From assembly GCF_028769735.1 (NCBI RefSeq), contig NC_088178.1:3476001-3540000 (forward strand): a stretch of DNA of 64,000 bases, given 5' to 3'. Below the pieces are notes generated by a model, which was not told the origin of the DNA, ran no database searches, and was given only the letters and a program-made list of their open reading frames with translations. Of the stretch, positions 38,188 to 49,101 are shown piece after piece. The stretch is from Zonotrichia leucophrys gambelii (lineage: Eukaryota; Chordata; Aves; Passeriformes; Passerellidae). The translations under genes were made by a program, and so were the position numbers. Within the stretch, counting starts at the first letter, position 1; each line of letters begins with the position of its first letter.

Positions 38188-38563
38188 TGTCACAGACATC
38201 TTTTTTGAAAAATCCTTTCTTTAGGATTTTACCTCCTGAGAAGCTGGGAGGCTTCAGGAACAAAATGTAAACATTGATTATCTGCTGCTGTGGAATGCAA
38301 CAGGTGCATCTGTGATTGGTCTCATGTGGTTGTTTCTAATTAATAGCCAATCACAGTCAGCTGGCTCAGACAGTGAGTCCTAGCCACAAACCTTTGTTAT
38401 CATTCTTTGCTATTCTATTCTTAGCCAGCCTTCTGATGAAATCCTTCCTTCTATTCTTTTAGTATGGTTTTAATGTAATATATATAATAAAATAATAAAT
38501 CAAGCCTTCTGAATCAAGCCTCATCTCTTCCCTCACCCAAGAGCCCCTGTGAACACTATCACA
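38188..38563 (+). mobile_element. Solo LTR of an endogenous retrovirus (copy 1)
   Basis: A 376-base element begins TGTCACAG and ends ATCACA (TG...CA), with a polyadenylation signal region (AATAATAAATC) near 38490. A perfect 6-base target duplication, CATCAC, flanks it at 38182-38187 and 38564-38569. There is no internal retroviral sequence, so it is a solo LTR left by recombination. Six-base duplications fit beta/alpha-like (class II, ERVK) elements. I recognise the sequence as a common songbird LTR, from memory. Confidence 0.88.
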
Positions 38564-39411
38564 CATCACTGCAGACATCTAGGAACTGCAGCCTGGTGTC
38601 AGGACCAGGGCTGCCCACACTGCTCAGGGACACTCAGGGCACACAGGGCTGCCCATCCCTCTGAGCTGCAGGAGAGACAGAACGAGCCTTGGCTAATATG
38701 GTTAGCCAACAGTTATGTTTTCTCCTTCCCAAAGATAAATATCATTAAAGCTCAGGCTGGAGTGTTTTACTTCCAGAGCTGCAGTGATGTTCCCCCGGGG
38801 TAGGGGTTTACAGCTTGGGGCTGTGATTAGGCAGCAGGATGGTATTAACCCCTAGCATGCCCAGAGCATCAGCCTGGGAGCAAGAGCTGCTTCCCCTCTT
38901 CAGCTGGCTCAGTCTTCCCCTCCCAGGGGCATGGGAAGAAGCTCAAAAGTCCAGGAGGATCAAGGGACAGGATTTAAAGCTGTGGAGGGTAAATCTGAGT
39001 ACTTCACCTGTGTGCTCCTCGACCCTGCCAGGAGCTAAGGATGCACCTTACCTTACCTTGAAATGGTTCAGATGTGGGGAAAATATCCCATATTACATTT
39101 TGGACTCTTCAGTCTAAAACTGGGATGTTTGCCCTGAGCTGAGCAAACACATCCCTCCAGGTTCATTCTCCCCAGGAGACACAGAGTGAGCCACACAAAG
39201 GGAGCAGGCTCCCTCACATGGGGCCTGGGCAAGTTGGGATAAAAAAGGGGGAAGGGACAGCACCACCAGCTCTATCCATTGGGACAGCTCTGAGAATGGT
39301 GGTGCCTGTAGAAAACCTGGAAAAATTAAAAAACCTGTTGATTTTCACCCTCCTTGCCCAGCACATGTGAGGAGGGAGGGTTTTCCCCAGCCAACACAGG
39401 GATCCCATGGG

Positions 39412-39796
39412 TGTCGCAGACATCTTTTCATGAAAATCCTTTCATTAGGATTTTTTCCTATTGAGAAGCTGAGAGGCTTCAGGAACAAAATGTAAACAAT
39501 GGTTATCTGCTGCTGTGGAATGCAACAGGTGCATCTGTGATTGGCCCATGTTGGATGTTTATAATTAATGGCCAATTACAGCCCAGCTAGCTCGGCTCTC
39601 TGTCTGAGCCACAAACCTTTGTTATTCATTCCATTCTATTCTTAGCTTAGCCAGCCTTCTGAGAACCTTTTCTTCTATTCTTTTAGTATGGTTTTACTGT
39701 AATATATATAAAAAAATAATAAATCAAGTCTTCTGAAACATGGAGTCAGATCCTCATCTCTTCCCTCATCCAAAGACCCCTGTGACCAGTGTCACA
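39412..39796 (+). mobile_element. Solo LTR of the same endogenous retrovirus family (copy 2)
   Basis: A 385-base element highly similar to copy 1 begins TGTCGCAG and ends TGTCACA. It has its own perfect 6-base target duplication, CATGGG, at 39406-39411 and 39797-39802. Different duplications show two independent insertions, not the two ends of one provirus. It keeps a segment near 39740 (ACATGGAGTCAG) that copy 1 has lost. Confidence 0.88.
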
Positions 39797-42700
39797 CATG
39801 GGGAAAGTGCTGATGCCCTTTCCATCACTGGTGGACACAGCTCTGGCATGAGACACAGCTTTCCTTTTGCTTACCCACAAACATGAAGCCTAAATATTTG
39901 ATGGATCTGAACCACTTTTCCAGGCTCCAGGAAGGAAATGCCCCACCTAGGGGGCAACCTGGGGTTTTCCAGCAAGGAGGTTTTACCGTGCTCCAGTGCC
40001 CCCTGGGTAGGGGAGATGGGCTGCAGGGAGGTGAGGCTCTCCTGAGAGCCAGGGATTTCCTTGGTGCATCGATTGCTGAAGGGTCTCTGTGCCTGCCAAG
40101 CCACAGCCCTGCTTGTCTTGGCAGAGGCCCATCAATCACTGTGGGCACAGACACAGCACTGGCTTGGTAGGGAAAACATGCCCAGTGGGATTTGTGGTTC
40201 GTGTGGCTCCAAGCTGGCCAGGCACAGGGAAAAGCCCATCCCAGCCTCAAAAGGGGGAGTTTGGGTGGTGCTTAGAGCAGAAAATTAACTCCTTGCAGCC
40301 AAGCATGGCCTTACCACACATACACCAAGCACCTCTCCAGGGTCATGGGAACACAAGCTCCATGGTTTGGTTGGAACATCCTCCCAGGGACCATCCATGT
40401 GACAGGGCAGCACAGGGCAAAGCCACAGGGAAGAAGTCAGGCTGATACTGGCAAGCTTCAGGAGCCATCAGTGAGGAGCAAGGGGTGCAGTGGTGCTACC
40501 CCAACCCCAACCAGCACCCCTAAGCCCCAGCACAGGTCAGGGCTAAGACCTCCACTGGAAGGATTCCTCCCCTCTTTAGGGAGCAGAGCCCTCTCCAACC
40601 TTCCTGGCTGCACAGGAGCCTTTCAAAGTCACACCCTGGCCATAATCAAGACAGCAGTGCCTGCCCAAACCCTGGCACTGGCTGCTCCTTGCTGTGGGCT
40701 GCCAAGCCTGGCTCGGCTCTCCTTTGGCACAGGTGAGAGGGAGATCAGGGAAGATTGAGCCATTTACCCCAATGACCACCCAGACATTCCCCAGGAGCCT
40801 GTATGGCTCTGGCTCTGCATTCCCACCTTCCCTGCCCTTCCTCATGTTCGGTGGCCAGGACAGAGATGAGGGACAGCACCTTCTCCTCACCCTGCTGAGC
40901 AGTGCAGCCCAGTTTGTGGGGCTGGGAAGGACTCTCAGCCCCAGCTCCCGGCCCAGCAGCTCCCCCTCCGCATGCAGCAGCAGGGCAGGGATACTCGGCC
41001 CCGCACGCAGCCCGGCCATGGCCACACGTGTGCGGCAGCAGCAGCGGGGGGAGGTCGGCCCCGGGTCAGCCGAATGCAGCTGGAGCAGTGCGTGGGCTGA
41101 GGCTGCAGCACCGAGAGCTTCAGAGCACCTTCAGTGCCCGGGGAGTGGCTCTTACTGCCATCCCAGCTCCTCTCCATCCTGCTCCCAAAGCGGCCAGGCC
41201 ACCTCAATGAGCTGGTCTCACTTGCAGCCCCTTCCTGTGTCTGGAAGTGCTGGGGAGAACAGTGGGGGCAGCCACGGCCCCTAAAGCATCCCTGGCTCCC
41301 CGGCCTCTAAAGCATCCCTGGCTCCCCGGCCCCTGCTCGCTCCAGCATAGCCTGGACTTGTCCTCATTTCAGGCTGGGCAAACACAGCCCAGCCCCAGAG
41401 GTAGGGAGATGATGCCAAACCTCCTAATGGAGCTTGACAGCAGTGGGATTAAAAGCACAAGTGAGATCACAACCCCTCTGCAATCAGCTGCTGCCCTGCA
41501 AGAGCTGAATCAGAAAAGAAACCTCCTGGCAGCAGGAGGGGATGAGGAGCTGCCCACGCAGGGTGAGGGCAGCAGGGGCCAGGGGGAACCTCGTCCATCC
41601 CAAGCCCTCTTCACTTGCCCTGCCAACTCACTGTCAGTAGGAAGGAGCCAATCTTCCCCTCCTGCAGCATCACCAGGAAAGGGTTTCACCAGCAGCAGCC
41701 CCAGTTCCAAGTGGTCCTAAATTTGGAGGCAGAACAGCCCACACCATCTGCCCCCCTTCTTCTTGCTGCCTGTAAGGTCAAAGCATTCCACATCTTCCAC
41801 AAGGAGCTCCCTCCTTTCTCCCTCTCCTTTGAATGCTGTGCTTGGAGTGGTGCCACTGACACTGGAAACACCTGAGCAGCCAGGTCCAAGATGGAGAGAA
41901 GACAGGAGAGCTCACCTGGATGCGAGGGGTGCTCAGGAGGACACCTACAGCCCTGTTTCTGTGGGACAGGGGGTGCACAAATCCTTGGAAACAGCACCAA
42001 ACCCCAGAGCACAGCCCTGGTCCAACCAAAAGGCAGCACTGACCCATTTCCCACCGAGGGATGCTCCAGCAGAATTGCTGCCCTGTTTCCTTCCCATTCC
42101 TTCCTGCCATAGGAATATCTTGGCATTTCCCCCAATGCCACCCAAAGGGGCCTTTGCAGAGATGCAGTGGTGGCCAGCTTGCATGAGCCATCCAGGGATG
42201 TCCTCCAAAAGGCCAGCAAGGCACAAGCACTGTCCCCATCTCTGCTCATCTGAAACTCTCCTGCCTGGCAGTCATTTTATCCCAGCAAAATGCAAGGCAA
42301 AACCAGGGCTTTTTACTGCAAGAAAAAGGGAGCCACTCCAGGGACTGGTGGGAAGAGCTGATGGGTCTTGGCACAGCGCTCAGGCTGAAAAGCTCCAGCT
42401 CCAAACTTTATTTTGCAGTGACCTGTACCAAGATTTGGCTTTTCCCTTTTTCTGGCCAAATGGAAAGAAAAAGAAAGCCTTCCAGGTCAGAGGAAAGACA
42501 AGCATTTACTCGTGGGTCAAGTGAAACAATCTGATGCAGGGTTGAATGCACTTTTATCCTCCCCAAACAAGGAAAAGATTCAATTTCCATCTCAAAAAAA
42601 AAAAAAACCCAACAAAAAACCCCATCTAAAAATAAAACCACAAATGTTTTTAGGGTCAGAAGCACTCAATTTTGGTTTTCAAGCCCAGATGATTTTCTCG

Positions 42701-42856
42701 ACTGAACCCCACGTTGCAAAGCATGGCTTGACTCAGAAGTGCAGAGGGGTGGGGTGAGGCATCGGTTTGGAAAATGCCACCCTCGCTGAGATGGCACAGC
42801 CACAGCAGGGCCAGCCGGGGACCACCCGTGTGCCCGGAGGGGAACCCGAGCTCCGG

Positions 42857-42916
42857 GGAGGGAGGGAAGGAAGGAGGGAAGGAAGGAAGGAAGGAAGGAG
42901 GGAGGGAGGGAGGGAC
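42857..42916. repeat. GGAA/GGGA microsatellite
   Basis: About 60 bases of alternating GGGA and GGAA tetranucleotides. Confidence 0.95.
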
Positions 42917-45174
42917 GGAGGTGTTTGGCCACCTCTGCCGCTCGTTGCTCACCCAAAGCGAGCTGTCACTTCCCATCCTCCTCGCCAGGCAAACCCTTCC
43001 TGACATCCCGTTTAAAACTCAAAGTACCCGATTACCACTGCAGCCAGGCAGCTGGGAGAAACTCTTCCATAAACACTCTCCCAAAAAACAAAATCCCTGC
43101 CTGGAGCACCGCTGCTCACCCTTCCCAGACCCACCAGGGCTACCTGGGTCACTCTTGAGGTGGCTGTGCTGTCACATGCGTGGCCCCAGGCACAGGAACA
43201 CCACATTTCCAGCCCCTCTTCCCACCAGCGCCACCGGCCCCATAGCTCCCTCCACCTGCCAGGCTGACCCCGAGCCTCCCGTCCCCCAGTCCATTAGCAA
43301 ATCCCCGGAGCACACATCGTGCTGCTGTTCGGCTTAACCCCAGCTTTTAGGGAGAGCTGCAGAGCTGCGGTGCCTTTCAATTTTTAATCTCCTCTAAACA
43401 TTTTGGTCCTCTCCCCAGGGACTCGGAGTTGATCACCGCTGCTGGCAGCACAGCTGTGGGGAAGGGGGAAACCAGGGGCAAAGGAGGGGAAAGCAGCTCC
43501 ACCCCAGGCTCCTTTGGAGGAGCAGGATCCCTTTACCTGCCCACCATGGGATGAGGGAGATCCACACCAGGCTCCCCAGTGCCCCATGGAGATACTCCAC
43601 AAGGAGGAGGAAGGAAGAGCACCCTCATTCTTCCATCAGACACCTCTGTGGGTCTGGCTTCCCCAAAAATTGACAAGAAGGTTTATCCCAGTGCGGGGCA
43701 CAGCCACCCCTCCTTCCCCACCACCTGGCACTGGCACGCAGCAGTGCCCAAGAGCAAGGATATGAATGCAGCATCACTTTCCAGTCCCTGAGGTATCTTT
43801 GTTCTTTTTTCCACTGCCTTAGGCAACAAATGTACAAACAGGGACCTGCTGGGCATGAGGAATGTGAGCTGAACTGCTCTGGGAAGGGAGATGCCAGCAC
43901 ACAGCTGGGAAGAGCAGCTCAGAGCACCCAGAGCAGGGGAGCAGCTCCAGGTGGGTTTTCTGTCCCTCAGGTGCTGGGGGCAGGGGGGTCCAGGCTCAGG
44001 GTTAAGGTTCACATCTTCACCTTTTATCTTGATTGAAAGTGCATGGAAAACTAACCATGCACTAGCAGACATGTGAATGGCAAAGCCTCAAAGAAAAAAG
44101 AAATCCTGATCAGCATGAGTAAAGGTACATGGAATAGCAGCAAAGCCCTGCAGCCCACCTTCAGCAGGTACTCAGGGTGCAAAAAGAGTGATATGCACAG
44201 AATATGCTCCCTCCATACTCAAACTGGCAGGTTTGGGAGTTCCCAAAGCACAGGGATACTGTTTGACACTTGCTGGCTCCCTCCCACAAATTTGCTGCCA
44301 CCTTTCTGCACACATGTAAGCTCCCAGTACCCACACAGCACCTTCCAGTCCCCATGGCATCTCCCCATTCTCCATTTCCTGGGACAGCACTTTGGGGACC
44401 CATCCCCAAAGCTCCCAGTTGTGTGCCCAGGCAGCCTGGGGGCAGGGAGTGGGACAGAGGCAGCTCCTGAGGGGCACAGGGACCTGCCCACTGAGCAGGA
44501 TGTTCCTCAGCTCCTCACCTCCCTCACCCCCGGAGGAGTTGGAGGCTGCAGGGAGCTGAGCTCTGAGCACTGGCCTCGGCTGCCACCTAGCAGTGACCCA
44601 GCAGCAGCAGGGACACACTGACAGCTCTGCTGAGATCAGGCTCCTGCTGCAGCCCAGGGAGGTGGCAGGTTGGGGTTTGGGACAATCCTGCACCATCTGG
44701 AATTTTAGGACATGGCAGCCCACTCAGGGCCACAGGCCCCTGTCACAAACCCCAGCCATTTTCCGTGGGACACAAAACTCAGCACCCCAGTTTGCAGGAG
44801 GCACTTGGCACTGAGTGAAAGGAGGGTCTGGGGATCTTCTCAGGGCACCCCACCGTGGCCCCAGGTGTCACATCCCTGAAACCAAAAGGGGGCTCTGCAG
44901 CACAGGGTGAGCTGTGAGCAAGCCCAGTGATGAATGACAAAAATGTGCAGTGAGTGCCCCAACCCAGACGTGGCAGCAGAGAAGTCAGGAAACCTCTGAA
45001 GCTGCCCACAGGGTTGGACAGCCCCTGCTCCTCAGCATTCTCCTTCCATCTCCTTCATTAGCTTTCCCAGCAGCTGCTTTCTAACCAGCCACAGAGTTTT
45101 GGTTTTTAGCTGTTTCACATCCCAAACCACCCTTAAATGCTGGAGGGAAAAAAAAAAAAAAGTGAAAGAATAAT

Positions 45175-45260
45175 ACAATGGCTTGGTTGGAAGAGATCTT
45201 TAAAGATCAACTAGTCCAATCCACAAATGTCTTATGCTGGGCTTTTACTCATTCCAGTAT
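45175..45260 (-). mobile_element. CR1 LINE fragment
   Basis: GGTTGGAAGAGATCTTTAAA, then GATCAACTAGTCCAAT, is a degraded antisense CR1 3' end preceded by a poly-A tract near 45148. Confidence 0.6.
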
Positions 45261-45524
45261 TGCTGCTAGTATAACTCAGCTTTTCTTGGTTTGCAGAGGA
45301 AGATACCCCTGGCATGGTTCAGGTGGGCACAGAATGGCCCCTGAAGATGTGAGGAACACTCCAGGTACCAGCAAAGCAGCTGGATGCCAGCATTCCTAAC
45401 CAGGGCACTTCTGTTTGCCCAGCTTTTCTCTGCATTAACACCCTTTAGGATCACTTGCCACAAGCAAGGAGCTACACAAAAATGGTCAAGCTTCAGGCTC
45501 TCTCTCACTGCATTCCTCACAGAT

Positions 45525-46238
45525 TTTATTCAATTTCTTTAAGGTGAGATTCCTGACACTTTGTACACATGACATCCAACAAATCCCAGCATCTTCTTCT
45601 TGGGGAAGGAGGTTTCTTCAGCTCTCCTCACTGCAAGGAGTGTGCAGAGCAGCCACTGCATTAAAAACCAAAATCACATCCCCACACAATGTCAAAAGAG
45701 CTCATGCACTGAAGGAAGGAGGGATGGGCAGCCAATTTCCCTCTCTTAAACTTAAAGGATACATAACACAATGTGACACTTGGATGTTCTCCTGAACCAT
45801 TATATTAAAGAGCAGTAACTCAGTACACCACTGGTACAACAAAAACTTTTACCTGAAAGCAAAACTAACATTTATCACACATGCTGGGCACACCTGAGAT
45901 ATCACAATCCAGGTTTTTTCAAGGATTAAACGTTTCTGAACAAAAAAAAAAAAAAAAAAAAAAACAAACCAAAAAAACCCTGACAGCAGGGTCATACAGA
46001 GAGCTGTGCTGCTCCAGACAGCCTTCCTTGGCAGCAGCTCCAGCTTGTCCCCTCCCATCACACCTTCCTTCTCAGGCTGGGCAGCCACTGAAGCAGGGAA
46101 GTGGCCAATCATGCAGCTGCAGAGAGCAGGGCAGGAGGGACACACAGCTCCTGAGGTGGCCCTGGGTCACAGAGCCCAGAGCATGGCAGAGGCCAACCAT
46201 GAGACTCCTGGGAAGGTGTTGGTCTTCATGTTTGCTTC
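45525..46238 (-). other. TDRD5: Candidate terminal 3'UTR exon of TDRD5
   Basis: On the minus strand an acceptor-like TTTATGCAG ends at 46239 and an AATAAA lies at 45530-45525. If joined to the donor after the TDRD5 stop, this would make the last exon. A 24-codon open stretch follows the acceptor in the matching phase but resembles no known TDRD5 tail. Weak support. Confidence 0.25.
45941..45964. repeat. Poly-A tract
   Basis: A run of more than 20 A with one C near the end. It is close to the possible TDRD5 3' end. Confidence 0.9.
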
Positions 46239-48941
46239 ATCTGCATAAAGGAACACAGAAAAGAAAGATCAAAGCTACACAAGCAAATCCAAGAGCTCCA
46301 GTGTAGACTGAAATCCTTTTAGCCTGGACCTCACCAGGCCATGGAAAGAAGATTTGCTATTGCACACCTGTTTGATGAGTCTGACATGGGAGGACCCCTC
46401 TCCTCCTGCTGCTCCACCTCCACTTCCCCAGAGGTGGGAAATGAGATGTGAATTCAGTAGGCTTTGTCTAGGGAACTCTAGAGAGAAAGTTCCAAGGCAT
46501 AAACAGCCACTGCCTTTGGCAAGGGACTTAATCCACCTTGTAAACTGAGCAACTCCTGTATGGGTGGTGTAAATTCTTCCTTCACTTGGAAGATGGAAGA
46601 CAAGCACCCACACAGGGAACTCACAGGGTTTACAAAATGCTATGGTTGGGAGACTGGGAGATTCAGTATGAAATGAACACTGGAGTGGAGAAACTTCTGC
46701 ATGCAAGCAGCAGAAAGCCCAGAAGAGAGAACAAAACCCAACAATGACAGAACTAACCCTCAATTCATTTTGCTCCCATTACACAACCAGAAATCCATTT
46801 TGCTGCACAAAGGTCAACCCAATACATGGCATCCAGCTGTTTATTATTGTGGCATCTCCAGCCCACAGAAACACCAACATTTCCATCTGTTCCAGCAGCA
46901 CCAGCCTCAGGATACCCAAGAGGGGCTGCAAACTCACAGCACAGTAACAGATTGCTCAACTTTCTGCCAGCCCATTTTGACTGATGAATCTGTTCATAGT
47001 GTCAAGGGGGCACAGCATGAATGGTCCAACAGTGGGATGGACAGTTCATAAAGTTGGGCCCTGCTGGAAAAACTTTCTATCTGATCTGGGTCATTTTGTC
47101 TCATTTCTGCTGGTTGCCTGGAGTAAATAAAGGAGGTGTAAAGGTTTTTCACTGACTTGACTAAGACAGCAGACACTGAGGACTCTCCAAGAGAATGAGA
47201 TGTCTGCAAATATATGTAAAGAAAATAAATTTGAGAGGGTGCAATTATTGCACACTCAGCTCATTAGCTGCCCTGATCTTAATGATCTCTCAAAATTTAC
47301 AAAGAAGTGGAAGGTCAGCAAATGGATAATTAAAAAACCGGAACAACAAGACTACACAACAATAATCCCCTGGCCAAAGGGCAGCTTTTCCTCCACAGCA
47401 AGCTGGAAAGAGCCACAGATTATTCCAAGACACAAGGCATTCTATCTCAGCAAAGAATTAACAGCTGTCTCATCTCTCAGCAGCCCCACGCAGAACCAGT
47501 GATGGCAATGACAGAGGGAGTTCCTGCAAGGAGGCAGGAGCTGAGTCAGAGGAAGCCCCTCTGCATTTTTGCTAAAGAATTCAAATTAAATGTACATTTC
47601 AGGGCTGCTCACTCATGTCTCAGCCACAGATGGGAGCTGATGTTTGTATTTTTTAGCTCAGTATGGAGGAGCAAACTAGTGAAATGAGAGACAAGCAGCA
47701 ATTCAACCCCAGCTGTTCAAAAACTGGGTACTTGCTGTCTAGGCTGCTTCAGCTGTCAGGGCACAAGGGGGCTGTGAGGCACTCCTGCAGCAGCAAGGAT
47801 GGCTGGGCAGCAGGAATTCAGTGCTGACAGCATGCCAAGACAGGCATCACTAGAGCCCAATTAGCCAACTACTCAGCTGGATACCAGCAGCCCACTGAAA
47901 ACCTCTGCTTAACAGGCAGGAAAAAATATCAGTGTTAGGACAAGGCTACAAGATGATTTTTATCTCTTCTTGCCACCCACACCATTCCCACTGAGGGCCA
48001 GGATGCATTTACATTCCTCTAGTCTCCAAATCACCACCTGTGGCTGACATTTATGGATCTTGCTTTAGGCAGCTAGGCAAGGAGCTCTCCAGATTCCTGC
48101 ATTTGAAACACAAACTCAAGAGTTGCAGTCTTCCCCACATTACCTTCTTCCAAACACACACAGTAACAGGATGCTTTGTGTCTTTCAGCTCATTTGATAA
48201 ACTGACAGAGCAAGGACATTAATATCCAAGACACAGCTTACACAGAGTTTCTCTAGCACAGAAACCTTAAAAATCCTGGGAAAAAACCTAGAGAAAATGA
48301 GTACTTTACAAGTTACTAGCATTAGACTTGCTTTTACTGCTCTTTCAGAGCAGTGTCAGAAACAGCCCCAGAGCAGCCCCACTGCTGAACACTTCAACAT
48401 TGGCTTGACAGGTGTTTTGCTGCCTGTAGTAAAATGTCTCATGAAAATACTACAGTTTAAATAACACAGAAAAGGGGAGAGATCACCTGTAGACAAGTGC
48501 TCCTGGTGTTTCAATGGTACTGCCCTGGACTGCACTCAAGACCTGGGGTTTACTCCCTGCTTAAGCTCTCTGTTCAGCAGCTGATCAAACTGTTCAATAG
48601 CCAAGGGCTTCCCTTTGAGCATGCTCTGAAACCCCAGGTGGAAAGCACACACTTATGCTTTACATTCACCCTTAGAGTTATTTTGTTAACAAAGCTGTGG
48701 TTGTTCAGAACCTCTTCCCCAGCAACAACCAGGACTGCAAATCCCTTTCAGGTCAGCTTAGGATGAGCAAAACCCTTTACTGCAAATATTCACCATGGCA
48801 CTTGTGGACTTTCCCTGCATTTACAGACTACTGCCCTGAATTATTGCACATCCTTTGCCAAACCCCAGAGATCTAAGAGGAAAACACACTGCTGAGCCCT
48901 GGAGCTGATTTCATGGAATGACAGCTGTGCCAAACTCTCAC
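46239..48941 (-). other. Region downstream of the TDRD5 stop, no exon recognised
   Basis: I looked here for the missing TDRD5 C-terminal exons (the human tail is acidic, with Trp/Asp motifs) and found no frame with that character on either strand. It reads as intron or 3' flank. Confidence 0.45.
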
Positions 48942-48945
48942 CTGG

Positions 48946-49101
48946 TCACAGCTCAGCCCCATTCAGCTTCAAGGTTGCTGCTTCACTGTCTGCATCTCGA
49001 GATTGCTGCTGCAAGCGAAGGTCTGGCTCCACCACCTCAGCATTCCTCTGCTTTCCACTGGGCTGAACATACAAGGCTGAGGGATTCAGTTCCTCAAACT
49101 C
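48946..49101 (-). CDS. TDRD5: TDRD5 exon 8: short C-terminus with early stop
   Basis: The acceptor is TTTGTTCTAG before 49101. It encodes [16 protein letters not shown], homologous to the human SELNPLALYT segment, and meets a TGA at 48948-48946. A consensus donor (CCAG then GTGAGA) lies only four bases beyond the stop, so the exon once read on. Human TDRD5 has roughly 270 or more further residues here. Confidence 0.85.
   Translation of the reverse strand, partial: EFEELNPSALYVQPSGKQRNAEVVEPDLRLQQQSRDADSEAATLKLNGAEL

Larger units (their letters stand above)
34531..45500. other. Intergenic region between FAM163A and TDRD5
   Basis: No supported gene. Open frames are short and have no protein-like character. 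Contents are two solo LTRs, a GGAA microsatellite at about 42.86-42.92 kb, poly-A tracts at about 42.59 and 45.15 kb, and a CR1 remnant at about 45.18 kb. Confidence 0.6.

Noticed and set aside
38188..39796. The two LTRs as ends of one provirus
   Set aside because: Each has its own distinct target duplication, both are complete, and the DNA between them has no retroviral coding sequence.
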